From the NCBI RefSeq assembly GCF_004210375.1, contig NC_134825.1:39798348-39862347 (forward strand): a stretch of 64,000 bases of DNA, in the 5' to 3' direction. Every line of letters starts with the position of its first letter. Positions within the stretch are counted from its first letter, which is position 1. The translations under genes and the position numbers were made by a program. The notes under the pieces were generated by a model, which saw only the letters and a list, made by a program, of their open reading frames with translations, was not told where the DNA came from and did no database searches. Of the stretch, positions 34,631 through 48,551 are shown piece after piece. The DNA comes from Tachypleus tridentatus. Lineage: Eukaryota; Arthropoda; Merostomata; Xiphosura; Limulidae.

Positions 34631-37600
34631 TTGTGTCTTCAGATAACTTTAGTAGAGTTATGTTCAGAATGTCATCTTTTCAAGAAAAAAGTCACCTTTG
34701 GTTTCATGATAAGCATTTCAATTATATTACATCAATGAAGAGTTTTAATTGGTGTCCTGTATTGTTGTTATAATTGTAATAGGAGGTTTGGCCACATAAA
34801 TAAATATTATTGTACAAGTTATTGTAACATTTATCACAGTAATGACTGTATGATCATCAACACCTCGGTTGTGCTGATTGTAACAGAATTTGTAAATCAA
34901 TAGACGGTTACAATAAACTCAAAATTAAAAATGGAAAACAGACACTGTCACTGTGTGAAAAATCTTTTCAACGTAAATGTGTTTCGTTATCATTGACAGG
35001 ACAAAACGTTATCCCACGTTTCACAGGTACAGCAAAACACACTATTCAGGATGTAACCAACTTGACATACTCTCTACAAATCTATGCTTCCTTCAGTCTA
35101 TAGACGTTAAAGACCCCTTCAGAATTATTTGTTTTAGATTTTGAGACTGATCAAAGTAAAGGAAGCAGGAAGTGAATTACTGTGTGGTTCACGATTTTAT
35201 TGTTAAAGAGACTGTATTTAAAGGATATAATCCATGCGATGAGTTATGCGAGTTCTTATTTTCCGAGAAACATAAGAATTACACAGTCATTGCTCATAAA
35301 TCAAGAAGATTTGATGGACATTTCACTTTAAATTATTTTAACCATAAAGTGTTAAAACCTACAATAATGACCAAGACCATCAAACCCATAAAAATTAGGG
35401 CGATTGATATTTATAACGTTATTCTCGCGCCATTATCATCTTTTTCTAAAACTTTTGGTTGAACTAAGTAACAGAAAGGTTATTTTCCTCACCTACGTAA
35501 ATCCAAGGTATTGAGTATTCACCCTATACCATGACAACGCCCAATGAGAAATAAATTTCTGGACTTGTACCGACAGCAGTGAGAAGAAGGGTACACTTTC
35601 AATTTTGAATATGAAAAATTCTAAGAACTAGCATCTTATGTTATTATATCTAAAGTTGTATGCTCTTAAAATGTTTAAGATACATAATTATACAATTGTG
35701 TTTAATGATGATAAAAAACAAAAAGTAAAGTTTATCTTATTAGATACTGTTTATCAGATATTGGCATATCTCATCAGTGCTGTCTGCTGTTCAGAGATGA
35801 GTTTCTTGCCATCTGCAGTATTGACACTTTCAGGTACACGACTATTTCTCATGTGTGTACAGCCATATACAGAAGCAAGTTTGTACCATCAAAGTCTATA
35901 GCACTTTTAAATAACCATGGATATAATAAAACTAACAGTTACAGTCAGGAGAGTATGCAGTGATTAGATTACAAGTAACAGTCTGGAAGTGTTAATATCC
36001 ATTATGCCCGTAATGGTGTTGAGGTTAAAGTCTTAAATTATAGTGTTGATGGCTTTTGTAAGGTGTGTAACACTATATATGAACTTTATGGGTGTTTTTT
36101 ATCATGAATGAAGTTTGTATTATGATCCTGACACAATGATTATAAGGTTGCTTTAATCTGGGAACAAGATTTTATTCACATGGAATGAATTGATACGTAT
36201 TTAATTAGTTTCCTTAAGGACCACACAGTAGTTTGTCACCTGGATCTGTGTGACAATTTCTATCGTGAGAGCACCAATGCCACTAGACTTTTGTATGACG
36301 CGAAGGAATTCAAAATTACCAAGTATGTTGTCTTTATTTCTTTGTATTCAAGGACAAATAAGTATGTAAATATCCAATTGGCTATTCCATAATCATCACT
36401 AATTTTTTTCAGATGTACATAACTATTTCAGTTTCATTAAGTGCGAAATTTTAGCATCAAGAAAACTCTATCATACTGTTTAATTCTGAGGAGTAATGGT
36501 AATTTAACTTTCACTCTCTGTAACATGTTTGTCGGTTTAAGAATACTGTGCTCGTGTAATCACTCGGATGATAAGAGATACTTTACCGTTACATGTGTTA
36601 CCAACAAGATGAAAAAGGCAGTAGAGTGTGGCTATAAGATAATACAGATTTATGAAATTTTAGCATCTCGCCGAAATATCCACACGACTGTTTAAAAATT
36701 ATATACATTTCTAAAAATAAAGCAGAAAAGTTCAGAATGGCAAAACAGGAATTTGTTGAACTGTATACTGAAAAGGCTGATGGTGAACTGACCTTTGAAA
36801 ACAGAAATTAATCCAAGCAGAAGGCTAGTTGCAAAACATTTGTCATAATTACTCCTGGAGTCGTTGAGATATGTCTGAGAAGAAATAGCAACTTACCTAA
36901 ATAACATCAATAAGACAATAGTATATGTTAATGAACAATAAAACCAGAATTTTAACAGATGTTACATTAGTCAATGATGAAGTTATTGCTCTTCATTGGA
37001 GACATGAGCACAAGTATTTACATTAAAAAGATCAGACAAATAATGTTTTACAACTGTTCATATGCATCTGAACTTGTACGGTTCACCAGAAGAATTAGGA
37101 ACTTCCGTCTTTTACTACGACACAGATAATATTGTTTAAATTTCAAGCAGAACTAATGATTTACATCCAGATGATTATCTCAAGAAATTTACGGACGAGC
37201 TTGATGGACATTATATCACATCATCGGACCATGGTGAATTACGAATTACAAGTACTTACATGAAGATGGTAAGTCCTGTTTTGAGATAACATAACCTACC
37301 CTTAATTTTATCAACAGTCAAAAGTTAAACTTTTCTTCAATTAAGAGTAACATATTAGATATTTTTAATCTTTCTCAACAAGTCATTGGAATAACAAGTG
37401 AGAAGAAAATAAAATAACAAACCAAAAGCAAGATATATCTCCATGTCTGGAACAAAAGCATGTTCTAACAGACTCTGATACCCTACCATATGGTTATTAA
37501 TGAATTTATTTACTTCATAAGACGGTTAATGTTTATACATACAAAAAATGATATTGCAAATATCATCATTGTTATTCAATAAGGATTGCCATCAACATCA

Positions 37601-38970
37601 CCCTTTTACTTACTTAGTGTCGGGTTCATCTGGAAGCAGTAAGAGTTGAGAAATGTGTAACATTAATTTGAACTCTCAATACATAATTTTGTTTAAGAAA
37701 GTGTTTTAATGAGATAAATGTTTCATACACATGCCAAATACATTGAAGAAGCCTAAAATGAAGCAACTCGATGCATGTCTATTTATTAATTTGAAACCAC
37801 CAACTCCTGACCACTTACGTTTAAGAGGTGGTTTATTTCTTGGAGATAAGATAATATGGTATGTGCCTAAGTGATATATATCCATACAGTATAAGGATCT
37901 CGGGCGTGATAGACATTGAGGGACTTTATTTGAAAAATAAACCGTACATTATTAAAGAACTAGTATTGAAATGTTTATACAGTGGTCATATAAATGTGTT
38001 TTTATTACAAAAACTCTTTATGTAGCAATTTTTTTTCAGATATGGTTTGCAGACAATGTGATGGATGACAAGAAATATTCACAAATATCCTGGGAAGATG
38101 GAACCATCAAGTGTATCTATACATAAACTGTGGTTAGTTTGTTGAAACAAAACTTTACAACCGTGCTTACCAAGAGGAGTGCGAAAACAGAAACGCTGAA
38201 TACTGTTAATATTATTAGACAGCTAAGATTTAATATTGTTTGTTGTAAAGGGCAGATTATAACTACGGTTACAGACACTAAGCTAAAGAGAAAATGTTGT
38301 TTCAAATTCACTAAACGTAACAAATAATATGAATAAAATTCTACTAGCTTTTTAATTTAATAGTTTGCATTCTACTAATTATGGCATTGTACAAGTTTTG
38401 TATAGGACAGTAAAAGGACTGGTTACGATACCAAGACACATATAGATAACATAAGCCTGTAAGATGTTATAAGCCTAAACAGACTGATCATTTATTGTAC
38501 TGTTGAGAAGTAGTAGGCTGATTTACTAAATTTATATATCTTAAGTTGTTATGAATAATTATATTACCATTATTTGGCATGGATCAGTTGTTAATGATTT
38601 TACCAAACAATAGTTCTAGGAAGTATTTTGCCAACAATACTCTAAAAAGTTATATCACACATCTATTGAGTCTATTAACTTTGTTGACTAGTGAGAAGTT
38701 GCTTTGGCTGAACTGTAGTATTTACATAATTGGCATAATGCACCTGATGGTACAGGCTGGATCAGTTTATTACCAAATTCTAACGGTCACAATAATATTT
38801 TGTATTAGAGATGGACATCACAAAGAACCTGAAGGTTTAAAAATGCAGTCAGCATAAAACATTAGTTAGTAGATTTATTTAACATGGATACTGTTTTTGT
38901 TTATGATTTACTGTGTGCAACCCATATTTATATCTTGGACGACATAATTATTGATAGTAATGCTTGTAAG

Positions 38971-39239
38971 GGCCTGGCATGGCCAAGCGCGTAAGGCGTG
39001 TGACTCGTAATCCGAGGGTCGCGGGTTCGCGCCCGCGTCGCGCTAAACATGCTCTCCCAGCCGTGGGGGCGTATAATGTGACGGTCAATCCCACTATTCA
39101 TTGGTAAAAGAGTAGCCCAAGAGTTGGCGGTGGGTGGTGATGACTAGCTGCCTTCCCTCTAGTCTTACACTGCTAAATTAGGAACGGCTAGCACAGATAG
39201 CCCTCGAGTAGCTTTGTGCGAAATTCCACAAACAAACAA
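38971..39239 (+). repeat. SINE family A nested in the Polinton fossil
   Basis: GGCCTGGCATGGCCAAGCGC to a CAAACAAACAA tail. A perfect 15-bp direct repeat AGTAATGCTTGTAAG lies at 38956-38970 and 39240-39254. Long, unmutated duplications mark a much younger event than the host element. Confidence 0.96.
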
Positions 39240-41697
39240 AGTAATGCTTGTAAGGAAAAATGCCATCTAACGGCTTAGTAAAGAACTAAAACCTGAGTCT
39301 CTTATTCAAATTTCATTAGTTTTGTTCTTTTTACCACTCTTATGAAACACTGCAATATAACCATAATTACATCCACATCACCTACTCTTTGAATTGTGTT
39401 AACAAAACTCGTTCATTCTCTATCTGTCTTGGCGAAAAACATTAATACTTTCTATATGTGTTTGTACATAAATATAAAATTTTTATTCAGCTCTTAGAAC
39501 AAATAAGTTTTGAATGACACTGTACGTCTGTAGTATGTTCTCCACTTCATAGGCGGAAGTTGTCATGCTGTCATAACACATGAAGACGGAAGATTGGAAA
39601 GGGGTGATTTCATAAAAAATGTTAAGGTCATAGTTTCACAATAGGACGCCGTCCGGGCACGTGTCGTTTTCGAATAGGAAAAAATCACAGTATGAAGTTT
39701 TGTTTCCAGAAAAAAAAAAAACTCTTTAGGGACAGATTGATAGGCTGTTATGATGGATAATTATGTAATAGTATCACAAAGAGCATATTGCTAAGCGGCC
39801 ATATTGAATGATTACGAAATAGTACCATGATTTAGAGTTCAAAAGATGTCTCAACAATAATTGGTTAATTAAATCGTCCTATAAAGGAATGCATCTTAAT
39901 GAAACCTTACTTAAGTGATTAAAGATTTCAGTAATATTGTTATAATGATAAATCTGGACACAGTAATTTTCTTAAATAAATTTATTTTTTACAATAAAGA
40001 CTTTAAAATCTCATCCACATAAAACGGCACGTCTATTAAGGACTTATTTATAGGAAAATGTTTTACAACAAAATCATAAACAAACATCATTATTATCTTT
40101 ATGGGATATAAATTCAGATATGAATTTTCATTTTGACATAGTGATAGTAAGCATAATGTATACATTATTGTCTGCAAACAGACGAATATATGGTCCTTGA
40201 ATATAAGTCGATGTTTGGCAATTCTTCTTGATGAATTTTCTAATGTTGAGATTATGTAGAGGTAGTCCTAATGTAGTCCTATTTTTCCATTTCGATTAAA
40301 ATAAGTACAGACCCATAGGCTACCAATTTTTTCACTAGAAAACAGGTTGACGTTGTGTAACTGTTTTTATTCATAGTCAGGTAGTTCATTACTGGTAAAC
40401 ACAGCTCCAAAATGTTTATCGTATACAAATCCTGTAAAAGTATTGAATAAATTTCTAGAATGTTCATACCTTCTTACTCATCTGTTATGATATTTCTAGA
40501 CTGATCGATTTCTAAAACTGACTGAAATTCTGCATATGTTAGAACATTTGTAGTGTTTGGTAAAGCACTACCAAAACGTTTATCGATTCGTAAATTTCCC
40601 TGTTTCCTCAGTTGAGAACTTTCAAGAAGTAGATCTAGTGTAAGATCAAAGGCAAGGAATGTATATTCTCCCAAATATTTATCATATTCTATATCAATTC
40701 CTTGATCTTGAATTTTTTCTACTTCCACTAAAAAATGTTTCATAGATTTAAGCTTTCAGCTCAGCTTTAAAAGCTGGTTGTAAGGATGGTGTGGTACTTT
40801 GTTTTCCATGTACGTTGATTGCCAGGAAATTGATTTTCTATTATTTGAAATTGTACGGGGTTTTCTTCCAAGGCCTCTTAAATACACCGTTATCAACACA
40901 TCTTATAACAAGACGTGAAGGTACTTGTTCTTAGAAAAAAACATTATCAATATGTGTTTGTAAGTTTTCCTGTGAAACTGAAAACGGTCCACACATCATA
41001 TATTTCAAAAGATATTTATCTGTTCTATTCTGAAATGCTTTAGCATGTGACAGAATGATTGACCGTGTAGTAGTAACATTTTTAATCCTGATTCATCATT
41101 TGACATAATACAAAAAGGATCTTTACGTCGTATAAGTTACATATTTAAACTTACACCATTAAGCAGGAACTTAAAAATATATCCGAATATAAAAAACTGA
41201 TCATGTCTACTGTTTGACTATCATTTTTATCCAAGCATTGATCTTTGAGTCCATCATTTTCATTATAATTAAATTCGAGATCATCAAAATTGCTTATTGT
41301 GTTTTTTATCTTTCTGACGATGACAGAAAACTTCTCTTAGCTTCACCATTATAACTTACTAACGTTTCTATATAGGCCTTATGTGCGTAAAGGCCTGACA
41401 AAGATGTACATGTATTTGAGAAAACAGAGAATGAACAAGTTTACAAGTGCAGAGGTATTTTCATACTTTTTTATATTGGTACCCTCAGGCTTAACAGTCA
41501 TTACCTTTACATAAGTATTCGATTAGGGTTGATATAGATGTTTATTTCTGATCCAAATATAAAAAATTCTGCAGGTCCTCTGTCGGTCTATGAAGACAGA
41601 GGATAATATTAAGCCTACTGACCTTCCTTACTCACTGTTTGTGTAGGAAGGAAAGATTATAATCCTAGCTCAGAGTTTGTACACTGACAAAAGTTTT

Positions 41698-41823
41698 CAT
41701 GTGATAGGAATATCAATATTACTTGTAGAAAAAATCTGGCATGTGATAGGAATGTCAATATTACTTGTAGAAAAAATCTGGCATGTGATAGGAATGTCAT
41801 TATTACTTGTAGATAAAGTATGT
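41698..41823. repeat. 42-bp tandem repeat, three copies
   Basis: Three units begin CATGTGATAGGAAT at 41698, 41740 and 41782, each continuing to TTACTTGTAGA and GGCAT-like ends. The first two are nearly identical and the third is more diverged. The array lies inside the Polinton fossil and keeps one open frame on the plus strand only because 42 is divisible by three. Confidence 0.92.
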
Positions 41824-42922
41824 AGTCGATGGTCGTCTCTTAGCTTTAGTTATTCTGAACATGAGATCTTTATACCTCTTTTTATTTTGAGAATTTCTCT
41901 AGTCATAGTCTGAGATTTTTGTATTGCTACCAGTTTTCCAATAGTGCCAAAAGGTTTTCCTTCTATAATATCTAAAGCTAAATTTATATCTGAAGTAACT
42001 TTCTGTTTTTCTAAAGCTAATGCTCTGTTTTTCTCCAGAAATAGTGCGACTGAACAAAACATATTACTAAAAACATCTCTCAAATCGTGTCCTTGTTGCC
42101 ACTGGCTTGTTTACAAGATATATGAATCTATTTTCCACTTGATAATCGTAATAGGAATCGTAGACAGCCTGGTCATTATTGTAAGAAACTCTCATGACGA
42201 CGATGGAAGTGAAGCGTTATGAAGACTTTTACGTGTTTACGTTGTTTAAATGATATGCGTCGACCCATTACATCCTTTATATCGATGTCAATAGTCTGTA
42301 ATGAGATTTTGTAATCATATCCTGACCTTTAACTTGAACAATTCGTAACGGTAATAGTGATACATATGATCCATCGACAATACTAGATTCCACAACTTCT
42401 GGGTAAACAAAGCATAAACAAAATCTTTCACACTAACATTATATGGAGATATAGTGGGCTCTGATATTATACGATAATTCTCAAATCCCAGTATTACAGA
42501 TAGTACGGGACAAAATAACATAGAGTGTTCTTCTTTCACATTGACACTTACTTTTCTCGTGAATGAAACATAATCAAGTACAGGATATGTGTTTGATTCG
42601 TGGGCTAACTAATCTAATCTGTTTAGTATTCTAATGAAATATTGAGGCTTTTTCTAATGACTAGGCCAAATATAAATAATTTTATTGTGACCATAAGAGG
42701 TAGATAACAAACTGATCTACCTCTGATGGTATAGGCATACCATCAGAACCATTATGCCAACGATGTGGATACTATAATTCTGTCAAGGCAATTAACAACG
42801 ATCGTTCAACGTTGATAGATCTCGGAAGATGTGCGATGTTGTTTGTCAGAGTGTTATTAGCAAAATAATTCATAGAACTGCTGCTAGATGACGTTACGTA
42901 CAGCTGACCCATGTTGAATAAT

Positions 42923-43158
42923 TTGTTTGTTTCAGAATTTCGTGCAAAGCTACACGAGGAATATCTTTGCTAGCCGTCCCTGATTTAGCAGTGTAAAACT
43001 AGAGGGAAGGCAGCTAGTCATTACCCATTGCAAAATCTTGGGCTGCTCTTTTTCCCATGGATAGTGGGATTAACCCTCACGTTATAACATCAGACAACAT
43101 GTTGGGACTCGAACCTGCGACTTTCAGATTACGAGTCAAGCCGTGTTGGGCCGTCGTT
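42923..43158 (-). repeat. SINE family A nested in the Polinton fossil, second
   Basis: TTGTTTGTTTCAGAATTTCG, CAGTGTAAAACTAGAGG and AGATTACGAGTCAAGCCGTG; direct repeats TTGAATAAT at 42914-42922 and 43159-43167. Confidence 0.92.
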
Positions 43159-44199
43159 TTGAATAATATGAAGTTATACATATCACTTTATGACAGCAGG
43201 TGATTCAGATGTGTTGGTGAGATCCAACTATTAAATTCATCAGGATATCATTTCCATTTTACAAAATATTGTTTGTCTTGACCATTTCCACGTTTGTGTT
43301 ATATTTCTTTAGCAGCATAAGACGTCATCGAGAGACTTTATAGCTCTTTGTGGTTCAGATTCGTAAAATGTTCCATTTAATTTTTGTTCGAGATAGTCTT
43401 CCAGTTTATGCACTGGTGGATTTCTTTTTCTTATCTGGTAAATAGCAACTATTTAGACTATTCAGCCAGGCATATAATTCTTTTCAAACTGACGGTTTTT
43501 TTACCAATATGTACTTGAATATGTACATTGAAATTAACTTTTACTTCAGTGGGTGATTTGTAAAGTGTTTTCTACACCACAGATTGATTAGAATGATTAA
43601 CATCTAATGATTTCATTTTAATGCTACGATGATACATTGTTATATTTATAAGTCCACGATGAGCAAAGTAGAGCCACAGTTTAGTTTTAACAGAGCTATT
43701 GAATCTTTCTCTATAGATACTTTTGTTTCGCTATGTGTAGTAAAGAAGTGAATGTTTTGTTTCTTTAGATATCCTTAAAAGAGACGATTAGTAAACCCTG
43801 TCCCAGTATTGGTCTGAAGCTTACAAGTTTCGACTTTGTTTTAAAATTTGTTTGAAACGTTTTTGCAAGTGTTGCACTTTTTCTTATCATTGCGTAGAAC
43901 AACCTATACAAATTTTTAAAACACGTCGATGCACGTGAGTAAATACTTAAACTGATTGTTATATCGATTTAGGTTAGAGAGATCCACCAAATCAGCCTGC
44001 CATTGTTCATCGATTCCTAAAACGATAATTTGGTTTCTGGAAAACTTATATTTCATTGGTTTTGAAAATTTATGTATCTTGTATAATTAACCAGTCTTTA
44101 ACCTAATAATACTTACAAGTCTTTTTTTAACGAATTTATAGATTTAAATAAAAGCTGTACTTCACTAAAACTAGTATGGTGTGCAGGGTTATAATAAAT

Positions 44200-45540
44200 A
44201 TATTGTAGAATTTTATTAGACATTATTTTCTATGCCATCTACTTTTGTTTATTTTTTCTGAAATTCCCGGGCCTACATCAAATCAAAGAAATAAGAATGA
44301 ATATATAATAAAGGCTATCGCAAATAATTATTTATGTACAAGAATTTTACAAGGTCACAAACAATATTGAGTCTTCTATCTAGTCTAGAACTGAATGTTT
44401 TATCGACGGTCCAGGTTAACGACGACTGAATTAATTTTAAGATATTATTACTCATCGCGTAACGAGAATGCTAGCTAACTATTCTTGTTTGGCCTAACGC
44501 GGTTTACAAGCTTACTTTTCACAGAGGAAGACAGATATCTAATGTCCTTGTAGAAATACTAACGTCCGAAGTTAATTCTCTGAAGTTGAGTGGTTCGTAA
44601 TGTTTGACATCCATAAACGTTCCTCGTCAAATACCTGTAGTTTATCGATTATAGTTTCCGAGTTTTGTGATATATTGACTGTAGCCGACCAACGTTATTC
44701 TGTTGCCTCTTAACGCGTTGGTTTATAAACGTTTTAGGAAACGTACTCGAAAGTTTACTTGATAAAAATACTGTCAATCACTAGTATTATACACACACTT
44801 ACTGTACTGTTGATTTTTAGATTCGAAAATATAAAAATTTAGAGTAGGCTGGACTTTCGCAATATCCATTTAGCAATATGAGTTGCATGCATTTCTAAAT
44901 ACATGTATATATTTAACTGAAATAAACTTTAAAATAAATACATAATAATAAATCCGAGGAATAATAGAGGCGAAGTGTTCATATTGTGTTAGATTTAGTA
45001 ACCGAAATTAGTAAGTTGCATTTAACCATTGTTCACATGAAACAGATGAAGGCATAGGCTGAAGAACAATTATCAATATTTTTATCAAGTCTAGCCACAA
45101 CTTTATATATATTTGCAAAAAAATAATTTTATAAATTCATGGTATCAATCAAGATAGTAATTCACACTGAGCGGATTGGTAATAATGATGAATTATGGTT
45201 TATAGTAAAGATAAAGCCTTTATTTCCACAAGGTGGCTGTGATTACTAGATTAGGATAGAAACTCCTTTCATACTTTTCGAAACATATTTTATTGACTGA
45301 ATGTTTCACAATGTATTACTGTTGTGCTGATTGGTAATATATGGGATATTTAATAGTCTATAAGTTAACAAATTTAAGTACAGAAATTGCAAATTGGACT
45401 GATAAAGAAAGTAATATCTAATGTTACAAGGGTGTGTTTACGTACTAACAACATAAAAAGAAACAATATTAGTTTTGGGTTATGTTATGATAAAATACTT
45501 TTGGAACTTCAATGTGTTATCATAATCCAAGTTACCAAAA
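44200..45540. other. No supported gene
   Basis: Sequence to the right of the Polinton integrase remnant. It may include the element's outer end, but no inverted repeat partner was recognised. No host exon is visible. Confidence 0.35.
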
Positions 45541-45549
45541 TCAATTCAT

Positions 45550-46600
45550 ATGACTTATAAAGTTCATTTATAAGGAATACCATTCCTCCATACAGTTTAC
45601 CAGTTTCTTGTTCAACAATTTCAACTCACAAAGATTTACACAGGCTGTATCAATCATCTCAACGGGTATGTTTTAATATGAAGTGCCATAAATACCAGTT
45701 CTGTCTTCCACCCGATTGATGTATGCCACAGTTGAAGACTGTAAGCCTTATTTTAGAGAAACCTATACCTTGTTCACCTCATTTCTAAAATGATGGTCTT
45801 TCTTCACACTGTTTTCTGGAGATGGCTTTTCCTAGTTCCCTTAATGTTCGTTGATTATCACCTGTTATAAGACTCTGCTCTTTTCCTATCTCCACTAGAG
45901 TACAGATTGTTTTTTTTTTTTCTGGATAATATTGCTACCCCAAGATTATCCATTTTCTCTTGTCTCCTAGTGCCATTAAGTACAAGAAACCTAATAATTT
46001 TAGAAATTCTATATACCCGACATGAACGCATATTTAATATAGATGTATTTTGTACTGGAAACAGCTGATACATATACTTTCTTAAGGAGATCAATTTTCG
46101 ATGTCTTCATTTACTTACGTAAAGCTAAACAGTGTAACATTGTGGTTCTGATACATTCGATTCCACTGAGACTTTGGTTGTCATGTGACTTGCTGAATTA
46201 CATATTCAAAATGTTTTTATGTAACATATTAAACTCTGTACTAGACTATTCTGTGTTTTGTATATTGGCTGTCATTTGGTTGGTCTTATCTTCAGCTATG
46301 CGCTGTAGGGAAGCTTGTGACTCTTTTGTAGCTTTTGTGGACTTAAATCTATGGGAATTATCTAGTTCCCAGTTACAAGGAAAACTCTAACTTTAGTTGA
46401 AATGGACTGGTGTATTCTTGGGTTTCCTATAGTGACAAGCTATTACTTTTATCATTACGTCGGTGTACGAGTGGTAGTGGGTTGTGGAATAGCTTATTTT
46501 CCCTACTGGGATCAGGACTTGTAATTCGTCATCATCTTGGTGTCATTCTTCTAAACTCAAAAATTTCATACTTTGCACGGTCTTATAATCGTAACTAAGA
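45550..46600 (-). pseudogene. Decayed coding-like stretch, unrecognised
   Basis: Several minus-strand segments read like real protein in different frames, for example ESQASLQRIAEDKTNQMTAN near 46.30 kb and NCGIHQSGGRQNWYLWHFIL near 45.70 kb. They are broken by many stops. I do not recognise the protein; an old transposable-element gene or a host pseudogene are both possible. The 115-codon plus-strand frame at 46043-46390 lies antisense over this stretch and is probably its shadow. Confidence 0.3.
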
Positions 46601-46609
46601 AGATAGGGA

Positions 46610-47315
46610 AGTTTTATAATGTAATACTGTCATAATGAACCATCTGAACTGCAAGAAGAGGGAACAGGAAATTTAGTTTTGCATAGCGACGGACCATAAG
46701 CATATTGTTAGAATAGCTCATGAACGTAACACTTAGAACATTCTTTAAGGCTAAACATATATAAATAAATGAACATCTGAATCTTTTTTTTTTTGTTTTA
46801 GTATTTTAAACAACTGGGTATTTAATGTTTCTCATTTAATGTCTTCATGCATTGTTATAAGATAGGTAAAATCACTTTTGAATTCAAATTAGATATTTCA
46901 CGAAGTAATATGTTCAAGATGATTAAATAAATCATTCCATACACAAGGTTTCCTTTCTTGAGTACAAGAATTCTTTGTATCTATTCAGCTAAACTGAATA
47001 TGTTTATTTGTTTAACAACACTTTATGACGCAGACCCATGAATTGTGTAAAAACACAAACAAACAAAAACAATTCTTTTTGGACATGAGTAGAAATTATC
47101 CAAATTAGTAAATAGAAATTATCTGTGATTCTCATACGACGTACTTTACACTTAATGAGAACGTGAAACTCACTTTTGAAGAAAAAACGATATTAAATGG
47201 CGTTTCCTTTCATCGAGCTGAATAAAAGAATTTTATAAACGTTAAATAACAATTTTTTTAATGTATGAACCTGAAGTGTAAGGTAGTTAATATGACAGTA
47301 CAGTTATATTAAACA
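46610..47315. other. No supported gene
   Basis: AT-rich sequence before the mariner element with no long frame, repeat or splice-flanked exon recognised. Confidence 0.4.
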
Positions 47316-47317
47316 CA

Positions 47318-48551
47318 TCAGGCTGTTGCACGTGAAATGTCAGGTTTTCATGTCTAAATATGAAACTCGAACTTTATTGGCTAAAAAGAAGCATTATGGT
47401 AAATTTATGAGAAATGAACCTCACTTTATTTTTCTTATTTCAAAAACTGAATCATATTTATATTGATTTTTGTCATTATGGATGAAATTGATATTCATGT
47501 AGTTTTCGTATACCAGTTCAACCTTGGTCACACACAATGTGGCGGCAGAAGCTCGTAATATCAATCATGGATTTGGGGATGGCACAGCTAATAAGCGCAC
47601 AGCACAACGTTGATTTTAAAGATTTCGCTCTGATGACACAAGCTTTGAAAATGAGTCTCGGAGCCGCCCGTGGACAGCCATTAATGAAGAAGAATTGAAA
47701 GTCTTAGTTGAATCAGATAATCGACAAACTGTGAGAGAATTCGACGACAAACTTAATGTTCATTGTTCAACAGTTTCTCGACCGACATCTCAAGCAATTG
47801 TTAAGGTGAAAAATCTCGATAAATGGGTACTTAACGATTGGACTAAAAACCATCAAACAAAAACGAGTTGAAATTTGTTTCTCACTTCTTACTGGGAACA
47901 AAAACAATTAGTTTCTTGATATAATTGTCATCTGTGATGGATTCCTTATGACAATCGACGACAATCCAGACGGTGGCTTGAGTATGAAAAGCGAAAAAAC
48001 AATCTATTTACCGTAAGAAGCTTATGGTCAGTGTTTGGTGGCCGTCAAACAGGTGTGATTTATTATTCATTCTTAAACCCAGGAGAAATAATCACAGCAG
48101 AGAAATATTGTTGTTAACTTGAAATTATACATCAACATTTGTCACTAAAACATCCTGCAATAGTAAATCACAGTTGACCCATACTGCTTCATGACAATGC
48201 TGTCTTACGAGTTACTGTCAAAACCTAAATGAACTTCAGTACAAAACTTTACCTCATCCACCATATTCACCAGGTCTTTCCATTGCAGATTATTACTTTT
48301 ACAAATATTCAGACGTTTTTAAAGGAATAATAACGTTTGCAAACCAAATGACAATTGAAAGTGCCTTCGAAGACTTCAGTTCATCAAAGGATGTCCAATT
48401 CTTTAAAGATGACTTTTATAAATTTAAAACTTGTTGTCAGAAGTGTATATGGTATAAAGATGTTTATTTTAATTAAATAAATTAAACAAGAAAAATGTAA
48501 TTGTTTTACATCTTCCTTAAGAAATCTGACATTTTATATGTAAGAGCCTGA
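47318..48551 (+). mobile_element. Mariner element (Hsmar1/cecropia type), full length, decayed
   Basis: Terminal inverted repeats are TCAGGCTGTTGCACGTGAAA at the left (47318 on) and TCAGGCTCTTACATATAAAA on the minus strand from 48551. They match at 24 of the first 30 positions and resemble the Hsmar1 end. Between them the plus strand carries a mariner transposase in order: HTH region (GFGDGTANKRTAQR near 47.57 kb), TVREFDDKLNVHCSTVSR, KVKNLDKWVLNDWTK, a WW-containing block near 48.04 kb, HDNA-like second Asp near 48.19 kb, and HPPYSPGLSIADYYFYK near 48.26 kb with the third Asp. The 1234-bp length fits a complete element. Multiple frameshifts and stops (for example in the HTH) show it is dead. 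The flanking dinucleotide is CA on both sides rather than TA. Confidence 0.9.

Larger units (their letters stand above)
34640..44200. mobile_element. Polinton/Maverick fossil, broken
   Basis: Parts, left to right: protein-primed DNA polymerase B on the plus strand, about 34.65-38.1 kb, with its Cys-rich N-terminal region, an exonuclease-like stretch and a palm motif containing YYDTDN near 37.12 kb; a plus-strand capsid-associated open frame at about 38.58-38.86 kb; capsid-region genes on the minus strand at about 40.3-42.6 kb, including a stretch with GNLRIDKRFG like the F54H12.2-type Polinton protein; and a retrovirus-type integrase on the minus strand at about 43.2-44.1 kb. This outward order fits the family. 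Terminal inverted repeats were not found, so both ends are approximate. All genes are broken, with dozens of breaks overall, and two SINEs are inserted, so it is an old fossil. The largest remaining open pieces are about 75-100 codons. Confidence 0.8.

Noticed and set aside
46043-46390. 115-codon plus-strand ORF, among the longest in the window
   Set aside because: No domain or splice support; the opposite strand looks more like decayed coding sequence, so this is probably a shadow.
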